From: Austwickia sp. TVS 96-490-7B
GTDB lineage: Bacteria; Actinomycetota; Actinomycetes; Actinomycetales; Dermatophilaceae
Reading direction: 5' to 3'
Length of the DNA stretch: 64,000 nucleotides
Assembly: GCF_019331795.1 (NCBI RefSeq)
Contig: NZ_JAHPZL010000001.1
Location: forward strand, 223,364 to 287,363
How positions within the stretch are numbered: position 1 is the first letter of the stretch; each line of letters begins with the position of its first letter. Of this stretch, positions 24,833 to 32,699 are shown piece after piece. A program made the translations under genes and the position numbers. The notes under the pieces were generated by a model. It made no database searches, had not been told where the DNA came from, and saw only the letters and a program-made list of their open reading frames with translations.

Positions 24833-27800
24833 TCAGTTAACCGGGTTGCTGCCCGGTTTGGTGCCGGGAACGTGCCCGAACCGGTGCATGGTCCGGCTCA
24901 CTGCTTGTTCGCGCAACATCACGAGCAGTTCACGCCGTCCGGTGGCCAGCACCTCACCAGTGAAAGCGGTAACGTCTTCCGCCGCCATTTCCCGCACCAG
25001 TTCCGGCGCGTCACCGACCAGTCGGACACGTCCACTGACCTGTCCGCGTTCAATGCGGGCAAGGAATTGGTCATCCGTCTCGGCGCGGTCGACGTACCGA
25101 CTGAACGCACGCAACGCGGCGGTGACCTCGTCGTCGTGCCCGTCGAGTCCTTTGAGGTACGCCGACGTCTGCGCGTCCAAACTGACCCGGATCGGAGCAC
25201 CAGCGGCAAGACCACCGAGGACCATCCGGAACACCTCAGCGAGCCGACACCCAGGAGTGGTGCGGATCCACACGTGCGGATGAGGGCGGTAGCGGAACAC
25301 GTTGGATTCCACGACCAACTCGGAGTCGTCGACCTCCCGCGAAAATTCGGTGTCCATGGCGTACGCGTCAGACCCGGCGGCGGCGCGCAGCCAGGTCCGC
25401 TCCGCGCGCTCCGGGAGCAATGGCAGCAACGACTTCAGGGTGGCCCTGACGTGGTCGCTGGGTTCAGCGATCTGGCGGGGCAGACCATCGGCGTGCCAGG
25501 TGCCGAGTTGAGCCACATAGTTGGGTCCACCCGCTTTGGCGCCCGGACCCATCACGGATTGTTTCCATCCGCCGAAGGATTGGCGCCGCACAATGGCACC
25601 GGTGATGTGCCGGTTGACGTAGGCGTTGCCGACGTCAACGCGGTCGAGCCAGTGGTCGATTTCTCGTTCGTCGAGGCTGTGCAGGCCACCGGTCAAACCA
25701 AACGACGTGGCGTTCTGCCAGGTGATGGCCTGGTCGAGGGAGTCAGCGGTCATCAGACCCAGGACGGGACCAAAAACTTCAGTGAGGTGGAAGAACGAGC
25801 CAGGACGGACACCTTCTTTCAGGCCGGGGCTCCACAATCGGCCGCTGTCATCGAGTTGGCGGGGTTCAACGAGCCAACTCTCGCCGGGCTCAAGGGTGGT
25901 CAGGGCGCGCAACAGCTTGCCGTCGGGCGGTTCGATGATCGGCCCCATCGTGGTGCTCAGGTCGCCAGGCCAGCCGACGCGCAGGGAGGATACGGCGTCG
26001 ATGAGTTGACGGCGGAACCGTTCCGAGGTGGCGACAGATCCGACGAGGATGCCCAGGGACGCTGCGGAACATTTCTGCCCAGCATGTCCAAAAGCAGACC
26101 GGACGAGGTCGGCGACCGCCAGGTCAAGATCCGCGGACGGGGTGATGATCAGCGCGTTTTTACCGGAGGTTTCGCCGTACACTCGCGGCCCCAACGGCAT
26201 TCCCGTGCGCCAGGAGGTAAACAGTTTTCCGGTCTCACTGGACCCGGTGAGGATGACCGTTTCGATGTCGCGATGCTCCACGAGAGCCCGGCCGGTGGGT
26301 CGGTCCGCAGCCCGTACGACGTGCAAAGCCTCGCGGGGGATACCCGCTTCGTAAAGCGCTTCGACACCCACTTCGACGCATCCGACGGTGGGGTGGGCCG
26401 GTTTGATGATGACAGCAGAACCGGCAGCGAGGGCTGCAAGGACCCCGCCGAGCGGGATCGCGACGGGGAAGTTCCACGGCGGAGTGACCAAGACCACTTT
26501 GCCGGGAGTGAACGTGGCGCCATCTGCAGCCGGTCCGTGGGTGAGGTCGAGAGCCCGGTCGGCGTAGTAGCGGGCGAAATCGATGGCTTCAGAAACTTCG
26601 GGGTCGGCTTCAGCGACCGTTTTCCCCCCCTCAGCGGCCATGACGGTGATGAGTTCGCCGCGGCGCCGCTCCAATTCGCGGGCGGCTTCGCGCAGGATGT
26701 CGGCGCGTTCGGTGACCGGACGGGCCGCCCAGGCGTGGTGGGCCTCAACGGCTTGCCTCACGATCGCGTCGACGTCGCCAGTACCGTTGAGGACCGGGCT
26801 GTGCAGCGGCGGTGGGGTGGCATCGAGGACAGCGCGGGCCCAGGACCGGGTGGCGGGCAGCGACGGATCCGAATCGGGTGTGTTGTCGAACGTCGCTGTG
26901 ATGGCTGGTCGTTCGGTGGTGCGTCGCGCGCCGACCGGGACGTCGAGGGCGCGGGTCACTGAGTCACGGAAACGGTGTTCCTGATCGTCCATCGGGGTGC
27001 CGTTGTGGCCGTTGTGGCCGTTGTGGCGCTGGTGGCCGTTGTGGCCGTTGTGGCGCTGGTGGCCGTTGGTCTCCGGGAGGGAGAACAGAGCGTGAAGGAA
27101 GTTTTCCTCCGTCGCGTTCTCCTCCAACCGCCGGATCAGATAAGACACGGCGACGTCGAAGTCCTCCGGAGCGACCACCGGGGTGTAGAGCAACACGGTC
27201 CCGACGTCCGCTTTCACCGCGCGTGACTGTGCTGGCGCCATCCCCTGCAACATTTCCACATCGAGGGCTTGATCCACGCCACGGTCTTTGCTGAGCAGGT
27301 GGGCGATCGCCACATCAAAAAGGTTATGGCTGGCCACGCCGAGACGGACCGCGTCCACGACGTCGGGGCGCAACGCCCGTTCGACGCACATCAGATAGTT
27401 CGCGTCGACGTCGGCTTTGGTGGTGTACGGCGCTTGCCGCCACCCGTGCACGATGGCTTCCACCTGCTCCATCGCCAGGTTGGCGCCTTTGACCAGGCGG
27501 ATCTTGATGGGTGCGCCACCCCGAGCCCGTCGGGCCCGCGCCCAGGTGATGAGACGTTCCATCGCGGGCAAAGCGTCAGGCAGGTACGCCTGCAATACGA
27601 TTCCAGCTTCCAGATCAAGGAATTCATCCTCGTCCAGGAGGCGAGTGAACAGGTCGATGGTCAGGTCGAGGTCGCGGTATTCCTCCATATCCAGGTTCAC
27701 AAACGACTTCGGGGACTTCTGATTGGCGACCTGATAGAGCGGGCGAAGCCGGTCAATGCAGCGCTGCACGGTGCCTTCGGTGTCCCAGGTGGAAATCTGC

Positions 27801-28390
27801 GACACCAACGAGCTGACCTTGATGGAGACGTAGTCGACGTCGTCGCGTTCCAGCAGCGCCGTCGTACGGCGGGTGCGGCTGGCGGCCTCCCGCTCCCCCA
27901 GGACAGCCTCACCGAGGAGGTTGACGTTTTGCCGGAAGCCTTGGGCACGTTGCGCCGCCAAATGCCGACCCAACTGAGGGTCACGGGAGTCGACGACCAG
28001 ATGCCCGATGATCTGGCGAAGACGCCACCGCGCCAACGGCACCACCACCGGCGGAGCCATCGGGGCGACAACCGTGCCCATCGCGAGCAAACTCAAGTCG
28101 ATCTTCCCGAGGAATCCGGCGGCATCACGAGGAGAGATCCGGGAAAGGTCACGCGCGGCGACATGAGAATCCTCTGGACGAGCGACCCGATCGACGAAGG
28201 TCACTGCCAGATCCAGCCCGGTCTCGTCACGCACCAGCGAAGCCAGTTGCGTCGACGTAGCTCGTTCGGACGAGGTCTGTCCTTCTTCAGTAGCGTCATA
28301 CCAACGTCGCGCGAGAGCAACAGCCTCCTCGACGTATGGCGTCAGTGTGTGGGGACCATAGGAAGCCAATGTGGCAGTGGCGGGCGTCAT
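24833..28390 (-). CDS. putA: Bifunctional proline dehydrogenase / L-glutamate-gamma-semialdehyde dehydrogenase
   Basis: Oxidises proline to glutamate in two steps. Residues ~90-430 are the FAD-dependent PRODH barrel (YVSIKVSSLVSQIS, FVNLDMEEYRDLDLT, LQAYLPDA, RLVKGANLAMEQVEA, GVASHNLFDVA). Residues ~530-1010 are the aldehyde dehydrogenase domain with VTPPWNFPVAIPLGG, VILTGSSETGK, catalytic Glu in GETSGKNALI and catalytic Cys in GHAGQKCSAAS. An extra ~160-residue C-terminal region follows. The 1185-residue length suits the bifunctional actinobacterial form without the DNA-binding domain. A His/Asn/Gly repeat fills the linker between the two enzymes. ATG at 28390 begins MTPATATLASYG. Large open frames on the opposite strand are shadows. 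Confidence 0.96.
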   Translation of the reverse strand: MTPATATLASYGPHTLTPYVEEAVALARRWYDATEEGQTSSERATSTQLASLVRDETGLDLAVTFVDRVARPEDSHVAARDLSRISPRDAAGFLGKIDLSLLAMGTVVAPMAPPVVVPLARWRLRQIIGHLVVDSRDPQLGRHLAAQRAQGFRQNVNLLGEAVLGEREAASRTRRTTALLERDDVDYVSIKVSSLVSQISTWDTEGTVQRCIDRLRPLYQVANQKSPKSFVNLDMEEYRDLDLTIDLFTRLLDEDEFLDLEAGIVLQAYLPDALPAMERLITWARARRARGGAPIKIRLVKGANLAMEQVEAIVHGWRQAPYTTKADVDANYLMCVERALRPDVVDAVRLGVASHNLFDVAIAHLLSKDRGVDQALDVEMLQGMAPAQSRAVKADVGTVLLYTPVVAPEDFDVAVSYLIRRLEENATEENFLHALFSLPETNGHQRHNGHNGHQRHNGHNGHNGTPMDDQEHRFRDSVTRALDVPVGARRTTERPAITATFDNTPDSDPSLPATRSWARAVLDATPPPLHSPVLNGTGDVDAIVRQAVEAHHAWAARPVTERADILREAARELERRRGELITVMAAEGGKTVAEADPEVSEAIDFARYYADRALDLTHGPAADGATFTPGKVVLVTPPWNFPVAIPLGGVLAALAAGSAVIIKPAHPTVGCVEVGVEALYEAGIPREALHVVRAADRPTGRALVEHRDIETVILTGSSETGKLFTSWRTGMPLGPRVYGETSGKNALIITPSADLDLAVADLVRSAFGHAGQKCSAASLGILVGSVATSERFRRQLIDAVSSLRVGWPGDLSTTMGPIIEPPDGKLLRALTTLEPGESWLVEPRQLDDSGRLWSPGLKEGVRPGSFFHLTEVFGPVLGLMTADSLDQAITWQNATSFGLTGGLHSLDEREIDHWLDRVDVGNAYVNRHITGAIVRRQSFGGWKQSVMGPGAKAGGPNYVAQLGTWHADGLPRQIAEPSDHVRATLKSLLPLLPERAERTWLRAAAGSDAYAMDTEFSREVDDSELVVESNVFRYRPHPHVWIRTTPGCRLAEVFRMVLGGLAAGAPIRVSLDAQTSAYLKGLDGHDDEVTAALRAFSRYVDRAETDDQFLARIERGQVSGRVRLVGDAPELVREMAAEDVTAFTGEVLATGRRELLVMLREQAVSRTMHRFGHVPGTKPGSNPVN
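27001..27063 (-). repeat. 9-bp tandem repeat encoding a His-Asn-Gly linker in PutA
   Basis: Seven consecutive 9-base units (five CGTTGTGGC, two GCTGGTGGC on the plus strand) arranged in a 27-base higher-order pattern encode HNG / HQR triplets. It lies at the junction between the PRODH and aldehyde dehydrogenase domains and keeps frame whatever the copy number. Confidence 0.9.
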
Positions 28391-28571
28391 GACGCCAGTA
28401 TCGTGACCTGAAGGCCTCGACGTGCGGTGATTGAAGCGACAAAACTATGTGAAATACCACAGCGATCCGAAAAGCTGACCTCTGGTTTACCTCCGGAACG
28501 CTGAGACGTCGCGTCGTAGAGACCGATGCCCCATCAAGACCGTCCGTCGTGAACGAGCCGCGGCCGCCTCA

Positions 28572-29636
28572 TCACGGGGAAGACATTGCCGCCCGGACGA
28601 CACCGATCATCGCTTCGGTGCCCGCACGGTTCGGATGCAACCCATCTTTCAACAACGACCGCACCGTCTCTGGTCCCCCCGCAAAAAGACCATCCCAGGA
28701 CACGACAGTGACCCCCGGATGTCGGGCAGCAGCCGACCGAATATCCCGGTTAATCCACGACGTCAACCGGGTATCGGCGTCGCCACGGGAAGTCCCCGGA
28801 TGCCGAGAGATGAACGTGGTCACCCAAAACACCTCACGCCCCGTCCCCACCCCCCGCAACAACCGATCCATCTGTGGCGCGAACAACGGCGGATTGAAGA
28901 TGTCATTACTTCCGGAAAACACCACCACCCGCCGCGGCAAGCCATACCGACGGCCGATGTCCAACAGAGCGTTCGCCGTACCCTCGGTGGGACGCCCTGG
29001 CCACGTGTCATAGGCACACTCCACGCCTGGATCGACACGCAACTGCTCCACCATGTCCTTCACCACAAAAGTCGCCATCGAATCCCCCACGATCAAACAC
29101 CCATTCGATGCAGCCGCTGCAGCACGCAACTGCTCCGGCGCCGACGTCTCCCGGCGATACACGCCGTAATCACCGTGGAACCCACTGCCGAAATCATGGT
29201 CAGGCGGACGACGGATCACCGCATCTGGGTCCTCCCTGTCATCCGGCCCCAAAGGCACCGACGGCCACATCCCCGATGCAGACGTGCCCGCCGTCGTCGA
29301 CGCGCCATACCCCGGCCCCTCCGAACCCGTCACTAATGTCTCCGCCGCAACCGGCACCTGCCCCGGGCCCACCCGCCCCGCCACCGACCGAGACGGGCGC
29401 GCAGTCTGCGCTCCCCCAGCCGAAGACACGGCACGCCCCCCACCCACAGACACCCCCGCTGACGGTCCCGCCGACACGCCCCCACCAGCCAACGCGATCG
29501 CTACCCCATCCACCGGGGCCCCCACCGGCTCCACCCAGCGACGTACCGTCGGCATCCCCACCGCAGTAGCCGCAGTCGCCACCGTCATGATCACCGCGCA
29601 GAACAGCCACGCACGACGTACACCCACCGTCCGCAT
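28572..29636 (-). CDS. Membrane-anchored or secreted SGNH hydrolase
   Basis: C-terminal ~210 residues are an SGNH/GDSL hydrolase: block I CLIVGDSMATFVVKDMVEQ with the nucleophile Ser, block III VVFSGSNDIFNPP, and block V DGLHPNRAGTEAM with catalytic Asp and His. The N-terminus has a single hydrophobic helix (AWLFCAVIMTVATAATAV) then a long Gly/Ser/Ala/Pro-rich linker, so the catalytic domain faces outside. Start chosen at ATG 29636 (MRTVGVRRAW), which has GGGAG at good spacing; ATGs at 29654 and 29702 are in frame. This domain resembles the SGNH part of OafA-type acyltransferases and may remove or transfer acyl groups on cell-wall glycans. Confidence 0.85.
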   Translation of the reverse strand: MRTVGVRRAWLFCAVIMTVATAATAVGMPTVRRWVEPVGAPVDGVAIALAGGGVSAGPSAGVSVGGGRAVSSAGGAQTARPSRSVAGRVGPGQVPVAAETLVTGSEGPGYGASTTAGTSASGMWPSVPLGPDDREDPDAVIRRPPDHDFGSGFHGDYGVYRRETSAPEQLRAAAAASNGCLIVGDSMATFVVKDMVEQLRVDPGVECAYDTWPGRPTEGTANALLDIGRRYGLPRRVVVFSGSNDIFNPPLFAPQMDRLLRGVGTGREVFWVTTFISRHPGTSRGDADTRLTSWINRDIRSAAARHPGVTVVSWDGLFAGGPETVRSLLKDGLHPNRAGTEAMIGVVRAAMSSP

Positions 29637-29702
29637 GTCCACTCCCACCGGCATCGATCCCACGCGTGACTCGACGATATCGGCGACAGCCACCTTCGAC
29701 AT

Positions 29703-30112
29703 ACCAGGCACACCAGCGTGTGCCACAACACATTGATATCGGCGCCCCAACCCTGTGTTATTTCAAGGGCATTCGGGAGGGCCACGGCAGCGTCAACTCG
29801 TTGGGCAAGACCCTTACACCCTGTCTGACCTGCGGAAACTTCCTTCGAGGAATACCAACGAAAAGGCCACCAATGCGTAAGGAACGTCAAGACTTCGTCA
29901 ATAAAAGACCCACCTTCTCACCCCATCCAGTCACCCACCGATGAGCACGGTGACACGAGCGAAACCTCACAGCAACACAGGCCACCGCCCCGGACACCCC
30001 GGCTGACGCCACCGACCTGACGGCGACACCACCGCCGACGAGGCCATCGCCCTTCCACAGATTTCACCTTCCCGGCCGCATCAGCCGGAACCCACCGACG
30101 AGGAGTCCCGCC
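29703..30112. other. Intergenic region upstream of the first zinc-ribbon gene
   Basis: About 400 bases between divergent genes. Both strands are open in places because of GC content, but no frame has family-like sequence or a good ribosome binding site except GAGGAG directly before the ATG at 30113. No promoter could be fixed. Confidence 0.5.
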
Positions 30113-30460
30113 ATGAGTGCTGCACGCCGTCACACCGCCCCAACCGACAACGTCCACCGCATCCGCCCCGACCGTCGCACCGACACCCGCTGGGCCATCG
30201 GCGGAGCTGCCCACGAACCGCAACACACCACACCCTGTCCCACGTGCGGGCTGACCGCCGACTCCCCCGATGACACTGCCACGACAACCTCAGGCGTCGC
30301 CCCAGCCACCTGCCATGACTGCGGCATCACCAGCATCGACTACGGCCTCACCCTCGCCATCGACGCCCTCGTGCACGACGCCCACGGCTGGGATGCCCTC
30401 AGCCAAGCCGTGTTCGCCTCCGCCGACACCATCGCCGTACCGCATGCCACCTCTGCGTGA
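30113..30460 (+). CDS. Small zinc-ribbon-like protein, paralogue A
   Basis: 115 residues behind GAGGAGTCCCGCC-ATG. Two CxxC pairs (TTPCPTCGLTAD and ATCHDCGITS) form a probable zinc ribbon, followed by a distinctive block ITSIDYGLTLAIDALVHDAHGWDALSQAV. The basic, disordered N-terminus carries many Arg and His residues. A second gene at 31274-31585 encodes the same block (VSSIEYGLTLAIDATLREMAGLERLDEAL) after the same two cysteine pairs, so these are paralogues. The family is not recognised. A strong hairpin follows the stop, then a repeat-rich region separates the two copies. Confidence 0.78.
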   Translation: MSAARRHTAPTDNVHRIRPDRRTDTRWAIGGAAHEPQHTTPCPTCGLTADSPDDTATTTSGVAPATCHDCGITSIDYGLTLAIDALVHDAHGWDALSQAVFASADTIAVPHATSA

Positions 30461-30494
30461 ACCCCGGCTGGACCGCCGCACTCCCTCGTCCTGG

Positions 30495-30528
30495 CAGGCC
30501 CCCGATCGCGTTGACGATCGGGGGCCTG
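30495..30528 (+). terminator. Terminator of paralogue A
   Basis: Perfect 14-bp arms CAGGCCCCCGATCG and CGATCGGGGGCCTG around a 6-base loop, 35 bases after the stop codon. Confidence 0.8.
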
Positions 30529-30583
30529 TCCGTGTCCACAGGGCCTGTCCATGTCTCCACAGGGCCTGTCCATGTCTCCACAG
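30523..30583 (+). repeat. 21-bp tandem repeat (3 copies)
   Basis: Three head-to-tail units of GGCCTGTCCATGTCTCCACA plus G; the first is 2 bases short. The first unit starts inside the 3' arm of the preceding terminator, suggesting that the array grew out of the terminator. Confidence 0.85.
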
Positions 30584-30608
30584 GCGACACCACCCCCATA
30601 CCCCCACC

Positions 30609-30934
30609 AAACCCGCCCACGGGCGACATTTCGACACGAAACCCCAGGACACCACCCGCCAAACCCGCCCACGGGCGACATCCCCGCCAAGCAAACCCGC
30701 CCACGGGCGACATTTCGACACAAAACCCCAGGACACCACCCACCAAACCCGCCCACGGGCGACATCCCAGCCAAGCAAACCCGCCCACGGGCGACATTTC
30801 GACACGAAACCCCAAGACACCACCCACCAAACCCGCCCACGGGCGACATCCCAGCCAAGCAAACCCGCCCACGGGCGACATTTCGACACGAAACCCCAAG
30901 ACACCACCCACCAAACCCGCCCACGGGCGGGTTT
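30609..30934 (+). repeat. 84-bp higher-order repeat array with eight copies of a 17-bp core
   Basis: The core AAACCCGCCCACGGGCG starts at 30609, 30661, 30693, 30745, 30777, 30829, 30861 and 30913, giving spacings 52, 32, 52, 32, 52, 32, 52. Each core is followed by ACAT except the last. The two alternating spacers are themselves conserved (one begins TTCGACACGAAACCCC, the other CCCAGCCAAGC), so the true period is 84 bases. Each core can fold CGCCC/GGGCG. The final core is completed to a perfect hairpin by GGGTTT. All six frames stay open, which is a consequence of repeat and GC content rather than coding. Confidence 0.95.
30913..30934 (+). terminator. Terminal hairpin of the repeat array
   Basis: AAACCCGCCC-AC-GGGCGGGTTT: the last core copy becomes a near-perfect palindrome followed by CTGCG. 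It reads as a rho-independent-like hairpin and looks like the parent or endpoint of the array. Confidence 0.6.
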
Positions 30935-30974
30935 CTGCGTAGGTCTCACAGGGCACGTTCGACGACTCCAGGGG

Positions 30975-31062
30975 CCAGCGAACACCAACGCAGACCGGCA
31001 AACACCCACACAGTCCGGCAAACACCCACACGGTCCAGACGGTTCAGCGAACGCCCACACGG
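30975..31062 (+). repeat. Degenerate 20-bp repeats
   Basis: Two adjacent copies of (A/T)CCGGCAAACACCCACAC(A/G)G at 30994-31013 and 31014-31033, flanked by diverged copies with CAGCGAACACC and CAGCGAACGCCCACACGG. A third, unrelated repeat family in the same interval. Confidence 0.75.
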
Positions 31063-31273
31063 TCCGGCGGCACTCATATGGACGACTTGATCCATTTCAG
31101 CTCCGCCTGGTGTGTGGGGAAGGAGAGGATCTGGAATGGGAAGAGTAAACATGTTCAAGAGTTGTTAAATTGCTCATCGTCGCCCTTAGAGCGCACGTCA
31201 GAGGGCCGAAAGGCACAGCGTGAAGGCCAACGTAAGGCTTCACCCGAGGACCACTTACCAGGGGAGAAAGATC

Positions 31274-31585
31274 ATGGACACCACTCAGGGCGCGACGATC
31301 AGCCGCACCAACTCCACGCACGGTCGTCGCCGCGTCGCGACCCGCGCAGCGGCAGTTGTGGAAACGCCCGGAGTGACTGCTTCTTCTCTTCTCGACCACT
31401 GCCCGACGTGTTCAGCAGCGAATTCGACGGCGTTGGATGTCGCTGAGGGCGACAGCTACCCAGGTGTTGCTGCGGCGATCTGCCCGACGTGCGGTGTCAG
31501 CTCGATTGAATACGGTTTGACGCTTGCCATCGACGCGACATTGCGCGAGATGGCCGGCTTGGAGCGTCTCGACGAAGCGCTCTGA
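31274..31585 (+). CDS. Small zinc-ribbon-like protein, paralogue B
   Basis: 103 residues starting MDTTQGATIS behind AGGGGAGAAAGATC. It has two CxxC pairs (DHCPTCSAAN and AICPTCGVSS) and the family block VSSIEYGLTLAIDATLREM shared with the gene at 30113. The stretch just upstream (31140-31200) is locally AT-rich and may hold the promoter. It ends at a long hairpin (31636-31674), and the orphan response regulator follows 240 bases downstream. The conserved YGLTLAIDA helix after a zinc ribbon suggests a small regulatory or adaptor protein; the real role is unknown. Confidence 0.8.
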   Translation: MDTTQGATISRTNSTHGRRRVATRAAAVVETPGVTASSLLDHCPTCSAANSTALDVAEGDSYPGVAAAICPTCGVSSIEYGLTLAIDATLREMAGLERLDEAL

Positions 31586-31635
31586 TACATCACAGACGAC
31601 GACGCGCCGGTGTGGGGCCGGAGGCGCTGGCGAAA

Positions 31636-31674
31636 ACTGCGGCGGGCTCATCGTGGGGGTGAGTCCGCCGCAGT
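31636..31674 (+). terminator. Terminator of paralogue B
   Basis: ACTGCGGCGG ... CCGCCGCAGT outer arms with an inner CTCA/TGAG pair, 50 bases past the stop. Confidence 0.75.
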
Positions 31675-31823
31675 CATGTTGTCAACCACTGGGGTGTCTT
31701 TCCTCCCCGGAGGGAGACGACGTACGGCGGATTGATGTTTTGTCGGCAGGTGAGCCAACACCGCGACACGGGACGGCCTCGGCGCCGTCATCAGCCATTC
31801 ATCGAACCAGGACAGGAGTGAAC

Positions 31824-32615
31824 ATGCCGATGACTCGAGTGCTGATCGTGGAGGATCAGCAGCTCATCCTGGACGCGCTGGAACGTCTGATTCGCGCTGC
31901 TGCGGATATGACCGTTGTCGGGGTGGCGCGCACTGGTGTTGAAGCGATCGAACAGGCTGAATCGTTGAGCCCTGATGTGATTTTGATGGATCTGCAGTTG
32001 CCGGTGATGAATGGCATCGATGCGACTCGTCGGATCACGTCGACAGATCCGACGGTGAAGGTGATCGCGGTGACCACGTTCACCTCACCGGAGGCCGTCG
32101 TACCCGCGTTGTGTGCTGGAGCGGCGGGCTATCTGTCGAAAAGTGGAGATCCGCGCGCGCTGGTCCCTGCTATCAGGGATGTGCTTGCCGGACGTCATGT
32201 GTTGTCGTCGGCGGTGACGGCGGCGCTGGTGGAGGCGGTGCGGGCACGTCCGTCGTTGGCTCGGTCGTCGGCGGTGGCGTGCCCGGATGATCCGGCAGCG
32301 TCGTTGACTGCCCGGGAAAGCGATGTCCTGAATTTGTTAGCGCAGGGCTTGTCAAACGCTGAGATGGCCACTGAGTTGTGCATCACTGAAGCTGCGGTGA
32401 AGTCCCGCATCATTCAGCTCACCACGAAATTAGGGGTGGATAGTCGGGTGCAGTTGTTGGTTCGGTCGATCGAGCTTGGCTTGGTCCGTCCGCGACTGCG
32501 CCGCCCGGATGAACCGATTCCATCGCAGGTGCCTCGGCGTCAGGTCCCGCAGGACAGGTCAGCGCGGCCGGTGCGGGTTACACGGAGCGGGCATGCCACT
32601 CAACGCCACTCGTGA
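31824..32615 (+). CDS. Orphan NarL/LuxR-family response regulator
   Basis: Starts MPMTRVLIVEDQQLILDAL behind AGGAGTGAAC. Receiver residues: Asp in DVILMDLQLP, Thr in AVTTFTSPE, Lys in GYLSKSGDP. The C-terminal LuxR HTH reads LTARESDVLNLLAQGLSNAEMATELCITEAAVKSRI.. with a ~45-residue basic tail rich in Arg/Pro/Gln after it, unusual for the family. No kinase gene is adjacent: upstream lies the zinc-ribbon gene and downstream the ABC exporter, whose own HK/RR pair is 2 kb away. It may therefore be cross-phosphorylated or control the neighbouring genes. Confidence 0.9.
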   Translation: MPMTRVLIVEDQQLILDALERLIRAAADMTVVGVARTGVEAIEQAESLSPDVILMDLQLPVMNGIDATRRITSTDPTVKVIAVTTFTSPEAVVPALCAGAAGYLSKSGDPRALVPAIRDVLAGRHVLSSAVTAALVEAVRARPSLARSSAVACPDDPAASLTARESDVLNLLAQGLSNAEMATELCITEAAVKSRIIQLTTKLGVDSRVQLLVRSIELGLVRPRLRRPDEPIPSQVPRRQVPQDRSARPVRVTRSGHATQRHS

Positions 32616-32653
32616 TGGTCTCGGCCATGACGAATGTCAGGGTTCTTTTGTGA

Positions 32654-32691
32654 CGATCCGGCCAGGCGCTGGTCACTGACCAGTCGGATCG
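32654..32691 (+). promoter_or_regulatory. Nested palindrome in front of the ABC exporter operon
   Basis: An outer inverted repeat CGATCCG...CGGATCG encloses an inner perfect palindrome CTGGTC-ACT-GACCAG, ending 8 bases before the proposed ATG. It could be an operator for one of the nearby regulators or a hairpin ending the orphan regulator transcript. Confidence 0.5.
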
Positions 32692-32699
32692 TAGAGGTC

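Noticed and set aside
24773..26962. 729-codon open frame on the plus strand opposite putA
   Set aside because: It is the antisense shadow of a highly conserved PutA; composition is Arg/Gly/Asp-rich and resembles no protein.
30609..30934. CRISPR array
   Set aside because: Spacers are of two lengths and are themselves repeated; no cas genes in the window.
30270..31148. Long open frames in all phases across the repeat array, giving PAHGRHFDTKPQ-type repeats
   Set aside because: The 84-bp period is a multiple of three and lacks stops, so every frame is open; no ribosome site, and hairpins and terminators lie inside.
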